Source of the DNA: Massilia oculi
Lineage (GTDB): Bacteria > Pseudomonadota > Gammaproteobacteria > Burkholderiales > Burkholderiaceae_D
Assembly (NCBI RefSeq): GCF_003143515.1
Contig: NZ_CP029343.1
Coordinates: 3,472,001-3,536,000, forward strand
DNA length: 64,000 nucleotides
Direction: 5' to 3'
The notes beneath the pieces are model-generated. The model was not told the origin of the DNA. It did no database searches and saw only the letters and a list, made by a program, of their open reading frames with translations. The translations under genes were made by a program, and so were the position numbers. Positions 50,447 to 59,732 of this stretch are shown one piece after another (within the stretch, counting starts at the first letter, position 1; every line of letters starts with the position of its first letter).

Positions 50447-51616
50447 ATGAAGATCCATGAGTACCAGGGCAAAGAGATCCTCCGAAAATTCGGGGTGACC
50501 GTTCCGCGCGGCATTCCGTGCATGTCGGTGGAAGAGGCTGTCAAGGCAGCTGAAGAACTGGGCGGTCCGGTCTGGGTGGTCAAGGCCCAGATCCACGCTG
50601 GCGGCCGCGGCAAGGGCGGTGGCGTCAAGGTCGCCAAGTCGATCGAGCAAGTCAAGGAATACGCTGACCAGATCATGGGCATGCAGCTGGTGACCCACCA
50701 GACCGGCCCTGAAGGCCAGAAAGTGCGTCGCCTGATGATCGAAGAAGGCGCCGACATCAAGCAGGAACTGTACGTCTCGCTGGTCACCGACCGCGTCACC
50801 CAGAAGGTCGTGCTGATGGCGTCGTCGGAAGGCGGCATGGACATCGAAGAAGTCGCGCACAGCAACCCAGAAAAAATCCACAACGTCGTGATCGACCCGG
50901 CCGTCGGCCTGACCGACGCCGACGCCGACAGCATCGCCGCCAAGATCGGCGTGCCGGCTGGCTCGATCGCCGATGCCCGCGCCAACCTGCAAGGCCTGTA
51001 CAAAGCGTACTGGGAAACCGACGCATCGCTGGCTGAAATCAACCCGCTGATCGTGACCGGCTCGGGCAAGATCATCGCCCTGGACGCGAAATTCAACTTC
51101 GACGCCAACGCGCTGTTCCGTCACCCAGAGATCGTCGCCTACCGCGACCTGGACGAAGAAGATCCAGCCGAAGTCGAAGCATCGAAGTTCGACCTGGCCT
51201 ATATCTCGCTGGACGGCAACATCGGCTGCCTGGTGAACGGCGCCGGCCTGGCCATGGCAACCATGGACACCATCAAGCTGTTCGGCGGCGAGCCTGCCAA
51301 CTTCCTGGACGTGGGCGGTGGCGCTACGGCCGAGAAAGTGACCGAAGCATTCAAGATCATGCTGAAGAACCCGGAACTGAAGGCCATCCTGGTCAACATC
51401 TTCGGCGGCATCATGCGTTGCGACGTCATCGCCGAAGGCGTGATCACCGCATCGAAAGCCGTGTCGCTGCAAGTGCCGCTGGTCGTGCGCATGAAGGGCA
51501 CCAACGAAGACCTGGGCAAGAAGATGCTGGCTGACTCGGGTCTGCCAATCATCGCCGCAGACACGATGGAAGACGCAGCGAAGTCGGTCGTTGCCGCCGC
51601 CGCTGGTAAAGCATAA
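50447..51616 (+). CDS. sucC: Succinyl-CoA synthetase beta subunit (ADP-forming)
   Basis: Forms succinate and ATP from succinyl-CoA in the citric acid cycle with SucD. 389 residues. The ATP-grasp N-terminus [24 protein letters not shown], the segment [18 protein letters not shown], and the C-terminal [21 protein letters not shown] and [17 protein letters not shown] are diagnostic. sucD follows after 28 bp. Confidence 0.98.
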   Translation: MKIHEYQGKEILRKFGVTVPRGIPCMSVEEAVKAAEELGGPVWVVKAQIHAGGRGKGGGVKVAKSIEQVKEYADQIMGMQLVTHQTGPEGQKVRRLMIEEGADIKQELYVSLVTDRVTQKVVLMASSEGGMDIEEVAHSNPEKIHNVVIDPAVGLTDADADSIAAKIGVPAGSIADARANLQGLYKAYWETDASLAEINPLIVTGSGKIIALDAKFNFDANALFRHPEIVAYRDLDEEDPAEVEASKFDLAYISLDGNIGCLVNGAGLAMATMDTIKLFGGEPANFLDVGGGATAEKVTEAFKIMLKNPELKAILVNIFGGIMRCDVIAEGVITASKAVSLQVPLVVRMKGTNEDLGKKMLADSGLPIIAADTMEDAAKSVVAAAAGKA

Positions 51617-51644
51617 TTCGGCCTAATTCGCTAAGGAAATAAAA

Positions 51645-52526
51645 ATGTCGATTCTGATCAATAAAGACACAAAAGTCATCACCCAGGGCATCACCGGCAA
51701 GACCGGCCAATTCCACACCCGCATGTGCCGCGACTACGCGAACGGCAAGGAAGCCTTCGTCGCAGGCGTGAACCCGAAGAAAGCCGGTGAAGATTTCGAA
51801 GGCATCCCGATCTACGCATCGGTCAAGGAAGCCAAGGCCGAAACCGGCGCGACCGTGTCGGTCATCTACGTCCCACCAGCAGGCGCAGCCGCCGCTATCT
51901 GGGAAGCCGTTGAAGCCGAGCTGGACCTGGCAATCTGCATCACCGAAGGCATCCCTGTCCGCGACATGATGGAAATCAAGGATCGCATGGCCAAAGCCGG
52001 TTCCAAGACCCTGCTGCTGGGCCCGAACTGCCCAGGCCTGATCACCCCTGACGAAATCAAGATCGGCATCATGCCGGGCCACATCCACAAGAAGGGCCGT
52101 ATCGGCGTCGTATCGCGTTCGGGCACCCTGACCTATGAAGCAGTCGGCCAGCTGACCGCACTGGGCCTGGGCCAATCGTCGGCAGTCGGCATCGGCGGCG
52201 ACCCGATCAACGGTCTGAAGCACATCGACGTGATGCGCATGTTCAACGACGATCCTGACACCGACGCGGTCATCATGATCGGCGAAATCGGCGGTCCGGA
52301 CGAAGCCAATGCTGCTTACTGGATCAAGGACAATATGAAGAAGCCAGTGGTTGGCTTCATCGCCGGCGTCACCGCGCCTCCAGGCAAGCGCATGGGCCAC
52401 GCCGGCGCGCTGATCTCGGGCGGCGCAGACACCGCGCAAGCCAAGCTGGAAATCATGGAAGCCTGCGGCATTACCGTCACCAAGAACCCGTCGGAAATGG
52501 CGCGTCTGCTGAAGGCGATGCTGTAA
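51645..52526 (+). CDS. sucD: Succinyl-CoA synthetase alpha subunit
   Basis: Carries the CoA site and the phosphohistidine of the enzyme. 293 residues. [25 protein letters not shown] is the CoA-binding start, followed by [43 protein letters not shown] and the phosphohistidine region [13 protein letters not shown] near residue 247. It forms an operon with sucC and is closed by a strong terminator. Confidence 0.98.
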   Translation: MSILINKDTKVITQGITGKTGQFHTRMCRDYANGKEAFVAGVNPKKAGEDFEGIPIYASVKEAKAETGATVSVIYVPPAGAAAAIWEAVEAELDLAICITEGIPVRDMMEIKDRMAKAGSKTLLLGPNCPGLITPDEIKIGIMPGHIHKKGRIGVVSRSGTLTYEAVGQLTALGLGQSSAVGIGGDPINGLKHIDVMRMFNDDPDTDAVIMIGEIGGPDEANAAYWIKDNMKKPVVGFIAGVTAPPGKRMGHAGALISGGADTAQAKLEIMEACGITVTKNPSEMARLLKAML

Positions 52527-52552
52527 TCCTGACGATCGCTTGATCGATAGCT

Positions 52553-52580
52553 AAAACGGGGAGCTTCGGCTCCCCGTTTT
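52553..52580 (+). terminator. Rho-independent terminator of sucCD
   Basis: AAAACGGGGAGC pairs perfectly with GCTCCCCGTTTT around a TTCG tetraloop (52553-52580). It is very stable. Confidence 0.95.
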
Positions 52581-52619
52581 GTTTGCGGTTCCATTTTTCG
52601 TCATCAACCTTCGTCGCCT

Positions 52620-52677
52620 GACAAAAATTGACCTACGGCACCGACAAAATTTGTCACCCGAGGCGTCAAATCTTGTC
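52620..52677 (+). promoter_or_regulatory. Three phased palindromic boxes upstream of pilA
   Basis: GACAAAAATTGAC (52620-52632), GACAAAATTTGTC (52643-52655) and GTCAAATCTTGTC (52665-52677) are related palindromes whose starts are 23 and 22 bp apart, about two helical turns. They lie about 89-146 bp upstream of the predicted sigma-54 start, where an activator such as PilR would bind. Confidence 0.65.
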
Positions 52678-52739
52678 ATGGCACAGCGTTTTGTTATCTC
52701 TCTATTCATAAAATCGACCGTTTCTTGCTTTTTTTGAGC

Positions 52740-52755
52740 TGGCACGGCGCTTGCG
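52740..52755 (+). promoter_or_regulatory. Sigma-54 promoter of pilA
   Basis: TGGCACGGCGCTTGCG matches TGGCACG-N4-TTGC at -24/-12. The predicted start is near 52766, about 63 bases before the pilin start codon. Sigma-54 control of pilA through PilS/PilR is known in related bacteria. Confidence 0.88.
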
Positions 52756-52828
52756 TATAGGAAACGTAGCAGCTGAGCCGTACAAGTCACGTAGTCCCAA
52801 CTTTTGAAATACTACCCTGGAGAGAAAA

Positions 52829-53317
52829 ATGAACTTCAAGCAAATGCCAAGTAAAAACGCCCAAGGCGGCTTTACCCTGATCGAACTGATGATCGTCGTT
52901 GCGATCATCGGTATTCTGGCTGCCGTAGCGATTCCGCAGTACAGTAATTACACTATCAAGTCAAAAATCGCCGCAGCATTGGGTACTGTCTCGTCCGTGA
53001 AGACGTCAGTTGGTGTCTGCATTCAGGAAAACGGCGGTGTCTTGACCGAGTGCGACAGTGGTAGTAACGGTATTCCGGCAGCTGCAGACTTCACGCCTAC
53101 CAAAGAAGTCGCTGCAGTGGAAGTCGCGGACGGTGTCGTGACCGTAACTCTAGGCACCGGTATTGGCGCAAACATTGACGGTGGCGACATCATCATGACG
53201 CCTGTTGCCAACGATGCGGCACTGGTCTGGACTAACACTGTCGGCGCCACTCTGACTAACGAAGTAGCCGTAGAAGCAATTCAGAAGAATAACCCTCCAG
53301 CGGCTGAAGCGGATTAA
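52829..53317 (+). CDS. pilA: Type IV pilin PilA
   Basis: 162 residues. A 14-residue leader ([14 protein letters not shown]) is cut by prepilin peptidase before [27 protein letters not shown], with the conserved E at position 5 of the mature form. The globular part has one cysteine pair (C64 and C75) in the first third and none near the C-terminus, unlike most PilA proteins with a C-terminal disulfide loop. The ATG follows GGAGAG. It is a single-gene unit with its own sigma-54 promoter and terminator, used for motility, attachment or DNA uptake. Confidence 0.94.
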   Translation: MNFKQMPSKNAQGGFTLIELMIVVAIIGILAAVAIPQYSNYTIKSKIAAALGTVSSVKTSVGVCIQENGGVLTECDSGSNGIPAAADFTPTKEVAAVEVADGVVTVTLGTGIGANIDGGDIIMTPVANDAALVWTNTVGATLTNEVAVEAIQKNNPPAAEAD

Positions 53318-53334
53318 TCAAACCTCTCTGGGAC

Positions 53335-53362
53335 CTAAAAGCCGCCTTCTGGCGGCTTTTAG
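53335..53362. terminator. Rho-independent terminator after pilA
   Basis: CTAAAAGCCGCC pairs with GGCGGCTTTTAG around TTCT. The symmetric A and T tracts allow it to act for the convergent peptidase gene too. Confidence 0.93.
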
Positions 53363-53373
53363 CATTCTCGTGT

Positions 53374-55431
53374 TTAGCGTGGCTTAAGATACTGATCCAA
53401 CCACCCCACCACAGTGTGATGCCACTGCACCGAGTTCGCAGGCTTCAACACCCAATGATTCTCATCCGGGAACACCAGCAGCTTGCTCTCGACACCCATG
53501 CGCTGCAGCGCGGTAAAGGTCCCCAGCGCCTGCGCCGTCGGAATCCGGAAGTCCAGATCCCCCTGGATCACCAGCATCGGCGTCTTCCACTTGTTCACGT
53601 GATGAACCGGATTGAAGCGCTCATGGTTCTCCGGCACTTTGAAGTAAGGCCCGCCGCTCTCCCAATCCGTGAACCACTGTTCCTCGGTCGAGTACGCCAT
53701 GCCGCGCGTATCGAACACGCCGTCGTGGTTGACGATGCACTTGAACTCATCCGACCAGTTCCCCGCGATCCAGTTCATCATGTAGCCGCCGTACGACGCT
53801 CCGAGCGCGCAATCGCGTGAACGATCGAGCCACGGGAATTTCTGCACCGCCGCGTCGTAGCCCTTCTGCAGGTCGACCAGCGGCTTGCCGCCCCAATCGT
53901 TGCTGATCGAGTCCGTGAACTTCTGGCCATAGCCGGTCGAGCCGTGGAAGTCGATGAACACGGCCGCGTAACCCGCGCCCGCATACACCTGCGGATTCCA
54001 GCGATAGCTCCAGCTGTTGCCGAAGCTGCCCTGCGGGCCGCCGTGGACGATGAAGGCGACCGGATACTTCTGGCCCGGCTGCGCATTCCACGGCTTCATC
54101 ACGTAGCCGTACACGGTCTCGCCATTGGCGCCGGCAAACGAGAACTGCTCCGACTCGCCGAAGCGCACGTCCTTCAAGCGCTCCGTGTTCACATCGGTCA
54201 GCTGCTTCGGCTTGCCGCCCAGCTTCATCGAGAACAGCTGCGCGCCAGATTGCAGGTTCGCATGGGTGTAGACCAGCGTATCGCGCCGCAGGTCATACGC
54301 ACCGACCGCGCCCTTGTCGGTCAGCGGCGTCACCTTGCCGCTGGCGACGTCGATCGAGAACAGGCGGTGCTGGCCGATGTCTTCCGCATCGACGATCAGC
54401 GCCTTGCCGTCCGCACGCCATACCAGATTGCCGGCCGAGCGGTCCCAGTCGGCCGCCAGCTTGCGCTTCTCGCCGGTGGCGACGTCCATCAGCATGACCT
54501 GGTAGCGGTCGGCCTCGAAGCCGGGACGCGCCATCGCGAGGTAGGCCAGGGTGCGGCCATCCGGAGAGAAGGTGCCTTTGGTATCCCATGCCAGGTTATC
54601 GGCCGTCAGGTTGCGCGGCGCCGCGCCGCCTGCGGCCGGCACGCTGTACAGGTCGAAGTTGGTCGACCAGGCTTCGGTCTTGCCGGCGATGCGGCTTGAA
54701 AACACGATGGTCTTGCCGTCCGGGCTGAAGCGGTATTCCTCGCGGTCGCCGAAAGGCTTCGACGGCACGTCGCCGTCGAGCGAGCCGGACAGGCTGACCG
54801 GCTCGCCGCCGACCTTGCCATCCGCACCCAGCGGCGCCGAGAACAGCACCGCATTGCGGTGGTCGCCCCAGGTATCCCAATGACGCACGAACAGGCGGTC
54901 ATAGACCTTGCCGGTGGCCTTGTCCTTTTCTTTCGCGTCCAGGCGCGCTTTGGTGCAGGCCAGGTCGGCGCAGTCGCGGAACACGGCCAGGCTGAAGGCC
55001 AGGCGGTCGCCGCCTGGCGCAAGGCGGAAGTTGTCGACGTCCAGCGGCAGGTTCGTCACCTGCACCGGCTCGCCGCCCGCCACCGGCTGGCGCCACACCT
55101 GCGACGAGCCCGAGCGCGCCGACAGGAAATAGACGGCATCGCCCGACGGCGACCATTCCGGATCGCTGCTGCTCGACGCATGCTGGCTCAGGCGCTGCGG
55201 CGCCGGCTTGGCGGCGCGCAGGTCGACCATCCACAGTTGGGTATTGCCGCGGTTCTTCTCCATGTCCGTGGTGCGCACGGTATAGATCACGCGCGTGGCG
55301 TCCGGCGACACGGCCGGGCTGCCGACCCGTTCCATGTTGACCAGGTCTTCCACGGTAAAGCCGCGCGGCGCGGCGGTCGCGGTGGTGGCGGCCAGCAGGG
55401 CGGCCGCCATCGTCAGCAAGCGAAATGTCAT
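53374..55431 (-). CDS. S9 family peptidase (dipeptidyl/acylaminoacyl peptidase), secreted
   Basis: 685 residues from an ATG after GAGGATGGA. The signal peptide MTFRLLTMAAALLAATTATAA is cut before PRGFTVEDLVNMERVGSP. A beta-propeller of WD40-like repeats (SPDATRVIYTV, FSPDGKTIVFSS, FSPDGRTLAYLA) precedes the alpha/beta hydrolase domain. The catalytic serine is in GASYGGYMMNW, the aspartate in GDLDFRIPTAQ and the histidine in DENHWVLKP. It probably degrades peptides in the periplasm. Confidence 0.94.
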   Translation of the reverse strand: MTFRLLTMAAALLAATTATAAPRGFTVEDLVNMERVGSPAVSPDATRVIYTVRTTDMEKNRGNTQLWMVDLRAAKPAPQRLSQHASSSSDPEWSPSGDAVYFLSARSGSSQVWRQPVAGGEPVQVTNLPLDVDNFRLAPGGDRLAFSLAVFRDCADLACTKARLDAKEKDKATGKVYDRLFVRHWDTWGDHRNAVLFSAPLGADGKVGGEPVSLSGSLDGDVPSKPFGDREEYRFSPDGKTIVFSSRIAGKTEAWSTNFDLYSVPAAGGAAPRNLTADNLAWDTKGTFSPDGRTLAYLAMARPGFEADRYQVMLMDVATGEKRKLAADWDRSAGNLVWRADGKALIVDAEDIGQHRLFSIDVASGKVTPLTDKGAVGAYDLRRDTLVYTHANLQSGAQLFSMKLGGKPKQLTDVNTERLKDVRFGESEQFSFAGANGETVYGYVMKPWNAQPGQKYPVAFIVHGGPQGSFGNSWSYRWNPQVYAGAGYAAVFIDFHGSTGYGQKFTDSISNDWGGKPLVDLQKGYDAAVQKFPWLDRSRDCALGASYGGYMMNWIAGNWSDEFKCIVNHDGVFDTRGMAYSTEEQWFTDWESGGPYFKVPENHERFNPVHHVNKWKTPMLVIQGDLDFRIPTAQALGTFTALQRMGVESKLLVFPDENHWVLKPANSVQWHHTVVGWLDQYLKPR

Positions 55432-55573
55432 TCCATCCTCGTCGATCAGTGCCGCGGCAGGGTGCCGCATGCAAGCCGGCAATTTACCACGATGTCATCG
55501 AGCATGAAGCTGACATAGTCCCCGCCGCTGGCGTGACCAGGACGGGGGAGCGCTGCCTGGGAAGGCGCAGCGT

Positions 55574-56029
55574 TTACTTCGGCATGATGACCGTATCGAT
55601 CACATGGATCACACCATTGTCGGCTGCGATGTCGGTCTTGGTCACGGTGGCTTTGTCGACCATGACCTTGCCGCCGGCGACTTTCACCGCGAACGCGCTG
55701 CCTTCCACGGTCTTGACGTTACCTGGCTTGACGTCGGCAGCCATGACCTTGCCTGGCACCACATGGTAGGTCAGCACCTTGGACAGCGCGGCCTTGTCTT
55801 TCAACAGGGCGTCGAGCTTGGCTTTCGGGATCTTCGCGAACGCCGCATCGGTCGGGGCGAAGACGGTGAACGGGCCCGGACCTTTCAGCGTGTCGGTCAG
55901 CCCGGCGGCCTGGACGGCAGTGACCAGGGTATTGAAGGTACCGGCCGATTTGGCGGTATCCACGATATCCGCGGCCTGGACCGAGGCGAAGGCGAATGCG
56001 AGGGGCAATGCGACCAGGATCTTTTTCAT
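55574..56029 (-). CDS. Fasciclin (FAS1) domain secreted protein
   Basis: 151 residues from an ATG after AAGGAG. The signal peptide [19 protein letters not shown] precedes a single FAS1 domain: [37 protein letters not shown] (H1 region) and [10 protein letters not shown] followed by [14 protein letters not shown] (H2). Such proteins mediate adhesion or matrix binding. It is divergent from the MerR-type gene; the spacer has an inverted repeat that could bind that regulator. Confidence 0.94.
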   Translation of the reverse strand: MKKILVALPLAFAFASVQAADIVDTAKSAGTFNTLVTAVQAAGLTDTLKGPGPFTVFAPTDAAFAKIPKAKLDALLKDKAALSKVLTYHVVPGKVMAADVKPGNVKTVEGSAFAVKVAGGKVMVDKATVTKTDIAADNGVIHVIDTVIMPK

Positions 56030-56064
56030 TGTCGACTCCTTGAGTAGGTGGCGATGGTTCACGA

Positions 56065-56147
56065 TGAACCTATCTGGAGTAAATTTACCGCTATTTAAGC
56101 GGTTCAGTCTAATGTGTGCAGCGGTCTTGTCCTATAAAATAGGTTCA
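56065..56147. promoter_or_regulatory. Inverted repeat between the fasciclin and MerR genes
   Basis: TGAACCTAT (56065-56073) and ATAGGTTCA (56139-56147) are exact inverted copies. They flank the likely promoter region of the divergent genes. A role as operator is inference only. Confidence 0.35.
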
Positions 56148-56308
56148 ACTATGGGTCGGCCTGCGGAGCCGCATGCAAAAGTCGATTGGGTGACGACTGA
56201 TTGAGCCGCGTGCGCGCTTTACGCACTGTTGAGCATGGAGCTGCAATGCGCTGCGAGTTGTGACACCATTCATTTTCAAAAGTTCAATTGATTCAGTTTG
56301 GATGCACG

Positions 56309-57277
56309 ATGACGGACTCTTTTAAAACGGGACAAGAGCGGATCATGTACCGCACGGGCGCCGCCGCACGGCTGGCAGGGTTACCGGTTGAAACGCTGCG
56401 TGTATGGGAGCGGCGTTACAGCCTGTCCGACGCCCAGCGCTCCGAGCGCGGACAGCGCCTCTATTCGGCCGAGCAGGTCGCGCGCCTTGGCCTGCTCAAG
56501 CAGCTGGTCGACCAGGGCCACTCGATCGGCGTACTCGCTGGCCTGAGCCGCGACCAGCTGCAATCGATGCTGGGCCTGGATGGCCAGGCCCGGGCCGTCC
56601 AGGCCGCGCCGGTACGGGTGCTGCTCGTTGGCGCCATGCTGGCACGGCGCGTTGCCGGCATGGGGCAGCATTCCCTTGGCCTCGATGTGCGCGGTCACAG
56701 CGCTGGCCTGGCAATGGCGGAAGAATTGCCACGCGACACGGGCGCTGACGTCCTGGTGATCGAACAATCCGAGCTTGACGACCGGGTCATGCCGGCCATT
56801 GCCACGGCGCGCGAAGCGACTGGCGTGGCCGCGGTCGTGGTGCTGTACCGATTCTGTTCCAGCGCCACGATCCGCACGCTGCGCGCGCAAGGCTGCCTGG
56901 TTGCCCGCATCCCGGCGGACCTGAACGAGCTGGCGCTGCTGTGCCAGTCGGCCCTGACCGGTCACCGCCCGCCACTGCGGGAGCCGGTTGCCGCCGCCGT
57001 CGCGCCGCCGCGCTTTGCCGACGAGGACCTGGCCAATATCGCCGCCGCCGGCAGCCGCCTGACCTGCGAATGCCCGCGTCACCTGACCGAATTGCTGCTC
57101 ATGGTCGGCAGTTTCGAGCGCTACAGCCAGGATTGCGCCTCGCGCACTCCGAAGGACGCCGCGCTGCATGCCGAGCTGGCGCTGGCATCGGGCCGGGCGC
57201 GGGTCGTGCTGGAAGCGGCGATGGAGCGTCTCGCGATCGAGGAGGGATTGCCGTTGCCGAAAGGCTGGGCGGCCTAG
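56309..57277 (+). CDS. MerR-type regulator with vestigial sensor domain and CxCPxH C-terminal domain
   Basis: 322 residues. The MerR helix-turn-helix is MYRTGAAARLAGLPVETLRVWERRYSL with GQRLYSAEQVARLGLLKQLVDQGHSIG (about 13-80). The middle (VRVLLVGAML to GADVLVIEQSELDD and GVAAVVVLYRFCSS) resembles the Rossmann part of the CarH/LitR cobalamin-binding domain but lacks its ExH-type cobalamin motif. The C-terminus has CECPRHLTELLLMVGSFERYSQDC, a conserved block of such regulators. Signal and targets are unknown. An alternative ATG lies 12 codons downstream. Confidence 0.85.
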   Translation: MTDSFKTGQERIMYRTGAAARLAGLPVETLRVWERRYSLSDAQRSERGQRLYSAEQVARLGLLKQLVDQGHSIGVLAGLSRDQLQSMLGLDGQARAVQAAPVRVLLVGAMLARRVAGMGQHSLGLDVRGHSAGLAMAEELPRDTGADVLVIEQSELDDRVMPAIATAREATGVAAVVVLYRFCSSATIRTLRAQGCLVARIPADLNELALLCQSALTGHRPPLREPVAAAVAPPRFADEDLANIAAAGSRLTCECPRHLTELLLMVGSFERYSQDCASRTPKDAALHAELALASGRARVVLEAAMERLAIEEGLPLPKGWAA

Positions 57278-57987
57278 ACGATCCTGCCGCGGTCGGCCAG
57301 CAGCGCCTCGTAGGTCATGTTTTGCAACAGCGTGTAGTGGACCGGGTCGAGGTCGATGAATTGCACGCCATAGCTGTACATCTCGCGCTCGCCGTCCGCT
57401 GGTTTGCCGACCGCCAGGTTCCTGATGCTGGCCCGGGTGCGCACCTGCGTTTCCCCGTTATCGGGCGGAACCACCAGCGCGAACCGGAGGTCCACGATGT
57501 CTTCGTCGGGCGGCAAGGGCTGCGACGAATCGATCCGCGCGCCGGTCACCGACACGTTCGCCAGCTGGCAGTCGATCGGCGTCGCGCCATCCTTCACGCC
57601 GGCCACCCGCACCGGCAGGTCGGCGCGCACGCGCATCGCGCCGCGCAGGCTGGTGCCCTGGATCGAGTTCGGAAAGGACAGGTGGACATAGAACAGCGGG
57701 CGTGCAAAGATGCGCTCGACCGTACAGGCAAAGGAACATACGTTCACGCCCGAAAACACCCGGATGGTCACGCGCTCGCCTTCGGTGAGCCCGATCGGCA
57801 CGCCGTCTTCGAAGGGAATCTTGAGGATCAGGTACTCGTCCCTGACGTAGCCGATGAGGCTGGAAAAATGCGAAACTGGCTTGAGCCGCCGGTGCGTGAT
57901 GAGCTGCAGGCGGACGCCAACCTGCATGTTCAGCGTTTCGAATTCGTATTCCTGGGGCGTCAGCTCATGGGCTTGGGCGCTGTTCAT
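57274..57987 (-). CDS. PilZ domain protein (YcgR-like flagellar brake type)
   Basis: 237 residues. The N-terminal half is a YcgR-N-like beta domain; the C-terminal PilZ domain has the c-di-GMP motif RGAMR (R115, R119) and NVSVTG (144-149), where the usual D/N-x-S-x-x-G is kept. It is a probable c-di-GMP receptor controlling motility or adhesion. Its 3' end overlaps the MerR-type gene by 4 bp in convergent orientation. Confidence 0.9.
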   Translation of the reverse strand: MNSAQAHELTPQEYEFETLNMQVGVRLQLITHRRLKPVSHFSSLIGYVRDEYLILKIPFEDGVPIGLTEGERVTIRVFSGVNVCSFACTVERIFARPLFYVHLSFPNSIQGTSLRGAMRVRADLPVRVAGVKDGATPIDCQLANVSVTGARIDSSQPLPPDEDIVDLRFALVVPPDNGETQVRTRASIRNLAVGKPADGEREMYSYGVQFIDLDPVHYTLLQNMTYEALLADRGRIV

Positions 57988-58151
57988 ATCGGCAAGACAA
58001 GCGGGCGGCCATTGCCGCAGAGAAAAGCTGGAATGATAGCAGCAGCCTTTCCTCTGAAATGTATCTTAATGTCACTGCTTGCTGCCGACGGCCCGTAGCA
58101 ATAAGTTAATGGCGGCCGTATTCGCCTGCCAGCGAAGAAGAACGAGCCCGC

Positions 58152-58547
58152 TCAACTCGGGTAGGTCTGCCACGACACGCCGAAGCGGTCGATCAGCCAG
58201 CCAAGCTTGCGGCTGAAGCCGTAATTATCGGGCGGCATCGGCAGCTTGCCGCCATCCGCCAGCCGGGCGAAAACGTTGTCGAACTCGGCTTCATCTTCAC
58301 ACTCTACGAACAGCGACACCGACGGTGTGAAGATGAACGCGTGTCTGGCCGGACCGTCGGTGCGGATCACGGCCTGCCCGGCGAGGGTGAAACCGGCCCG
58401 CTTGACGCTCCCTTCGGGGCCCATCTCGCCGCTCTTGTCGTGCTCGATCTGCTTGACCTCGGAGCGGGCGAACAGAGAGACATGGAAGCGCGTCGCTTCC
58501 TCGGCCGCGCCTTCGAACATCAGGAATGGAGTGATGCCGTGCGCCAT
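58152..58547 (-). CDS. VOC family protein (PhnB-like)
   Basis: 131 residues from an ATG after AGGAG. The start GITPFLMFEGAAEEATRFHVSLFARSEVKQIEH, SVKRAGFTLAGQAVIRTDG and FSRKLGWLIDRFGVSWQ are typical of PhnB/DUF899-like VOC proteins of 3-demethylubiquinone methyltransferase type. No reaction can be assigned. It follows the phasin gene by 38 bp. Confidence 0.88.
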   Translation of the reverse strand: MAHGITPFLMFEGAAEEATRFHVSLFARSEVKQIEHDKSGEMGPEGSVKRAGFTLAGQAVIRTDGPARHAFIFTPSVSLFVECEDEAEFDNVFARLADGGKLPMPPDNYGFSRKLGWLIDRFGVSWQTYPS

Positions 58548-58585
58548 CGACGACTCCTGTCGACAGGGTGATGAAGCGGAGGCGC

Positions 58586-58921
58586 TCAGTGTGCGGGTTT
58601 CCAGCCCGACGTCATGGCGTCGGCAAAACTCTGGCCCATGATTTCGACCGCCTTCTGGTTTGCGCTGATGAGCCGGCTGAATGACTGTTGCTGGACCGAT
58701 ACGGCATTCCTGGTCAAGGCTTCGGCGCACGACTGCGAGGCGGCGATGAAGGCCTTCATCGTCTCTTCCATGATGATCCTGGAAGAGCTGATCCAGAGCT
58801 GCTCCAGGCTGGCGCGGGTCGAATCCGCGTAGACATTGGCGATCTTCAGGAATGTAGCTTGATAGGGCAGGGCGTTCAGCTGGACAGTCGCTGCGGTGAA
58901 CTGCGGGTATGCGGTCGTCAT
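58586..58921 (-). CDS. Phasin family protein
   Basis: 111 residues, all-helical with no Cys-rich or membrane segments. The pattern NVYADSTRASLEQLWISSSRIIMEETMKAFIAASQSCAEALTRN and QKAVEIMGQSFADAM fits short phasins, which coat polyhydroxyalkanoate granules. The ATG follows GAGAGGA. The assignment rests on helix pattern and family recall, so an unrelated helical protein is possible. Confidence 0.7.
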   Translation of the reverse strand: MTTAYPQFTAATVQLNALPYQATFLKIANVYADSTRASLEQLWISSSRIIMEETMKAFIAASQSCAEALTRNAVSVQQQSFSRLISANQKAVEIMGQSFADAMTSGWKPAH

Positions 58922-59264
58922 GAAACATCCTCTCGGATAGAAGCAGGTTGAAGGAGAAACGTGCTCAGTGGGTCGCCGACCAGTATAGGCCGGGTATGGA
59001 ACTTGTCCATGGTGTTGCTCAGTTGACGGGGCAGTCGGCCACCGAACATGGCTGCGGCGTCGTGGCGTGTCCGTCCCGGTAGGTGTCTCCGTGGACCCCG
59101 ATGAGCAGGGAAGAAAAACATTTCGACAATAGTTCTTGATTTTTAAATCATGGCACACACTCTAAAAGAACAGGAATATCCGGCGCTCCATCGCAGTCAT
59201 AGGCCTGCCGGCGTACCTGCGTCTTTGTGGAGGCATCTTTTTTAATCAACGAGGAGAGGTTGAT
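58922..59264. other. Intergenic region between the phasin and LysM lipoprotein genes
   Basis: About 340 bp separating divergent genes. It must hold both promoters, but I see no clear consensus element; the part at 59110-59170 is AT-rich. A ribosome-binding site GAGGAGAGG lies just before the lipoprotein gene. Confidence 0.4.
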
Positions 59265-59687
59265 ATGAAAACGCTACTGATTTCTGTCACTTGCATTACT
59301 TTATTAGCAGCATGCAAGAATGACGTCCCTGCGCCGGAGACCACCGCGCCTTCGATGGAAGCACCCGCCAGCACCACGATGGAAACCCCGCCAGCCACCG
59401 TTCCGCCAGCCACCGTGAGTACGGAACCCACGGTACCGGCGACGACGCCTGCCAGCACACCCGCACCCGCAACCGCGTCCGAAGCCGGTACGGCATCATC
59501 GGGATCATCGGTCGCAGGCGCGGCGCAAGGAAGCGGCGGCGGGATGTACGTCGTGGAACGGGGAGATACCTTATGGAGTATTGCTGAGAAGAACGGGATC
59601 AACCATGGCGATCTCGCGACATGGAATAAAGTCAGCGACCCGAGGGAATTGCGGGTTGGCCAGGAACTGATGCTGTCGGCTCCGTGA
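59265..59687 (+). CDS. LysM domain lipoprotein
   Basis: 140 residues. The signal peptide ends in the lipobox LLAAC with lipidated C17. A long Pro/Thr/Ala-rich linker (about 20-92) follows, then one LysM domain (MYVVERGDTLWSIAEKNGINHGDLATWNKVSDPRELRVGQELML, about 94-137). It is anchored in a membrane, probably the outer one, and binds peptidoglycan. It is convergent with moaC. Confidence 0.92.
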   Translation: MKTLLISVTCITLLAACKNDVPAPETTAPSMEAPASTTMETPPATVPPATVSTEPTVPATTPASTPAPATASEAGTASSGSSVAGAAQGSGGGMYVVERGDTLWSIAEKNGINHGDLATWNKVSDPRELRVGQELMLSAP

Positions 59688-59732
59688 ATTCGTCCACCCG
59701 GGTCGACTGACCGGATAGCGTGCGCCTGGCCC

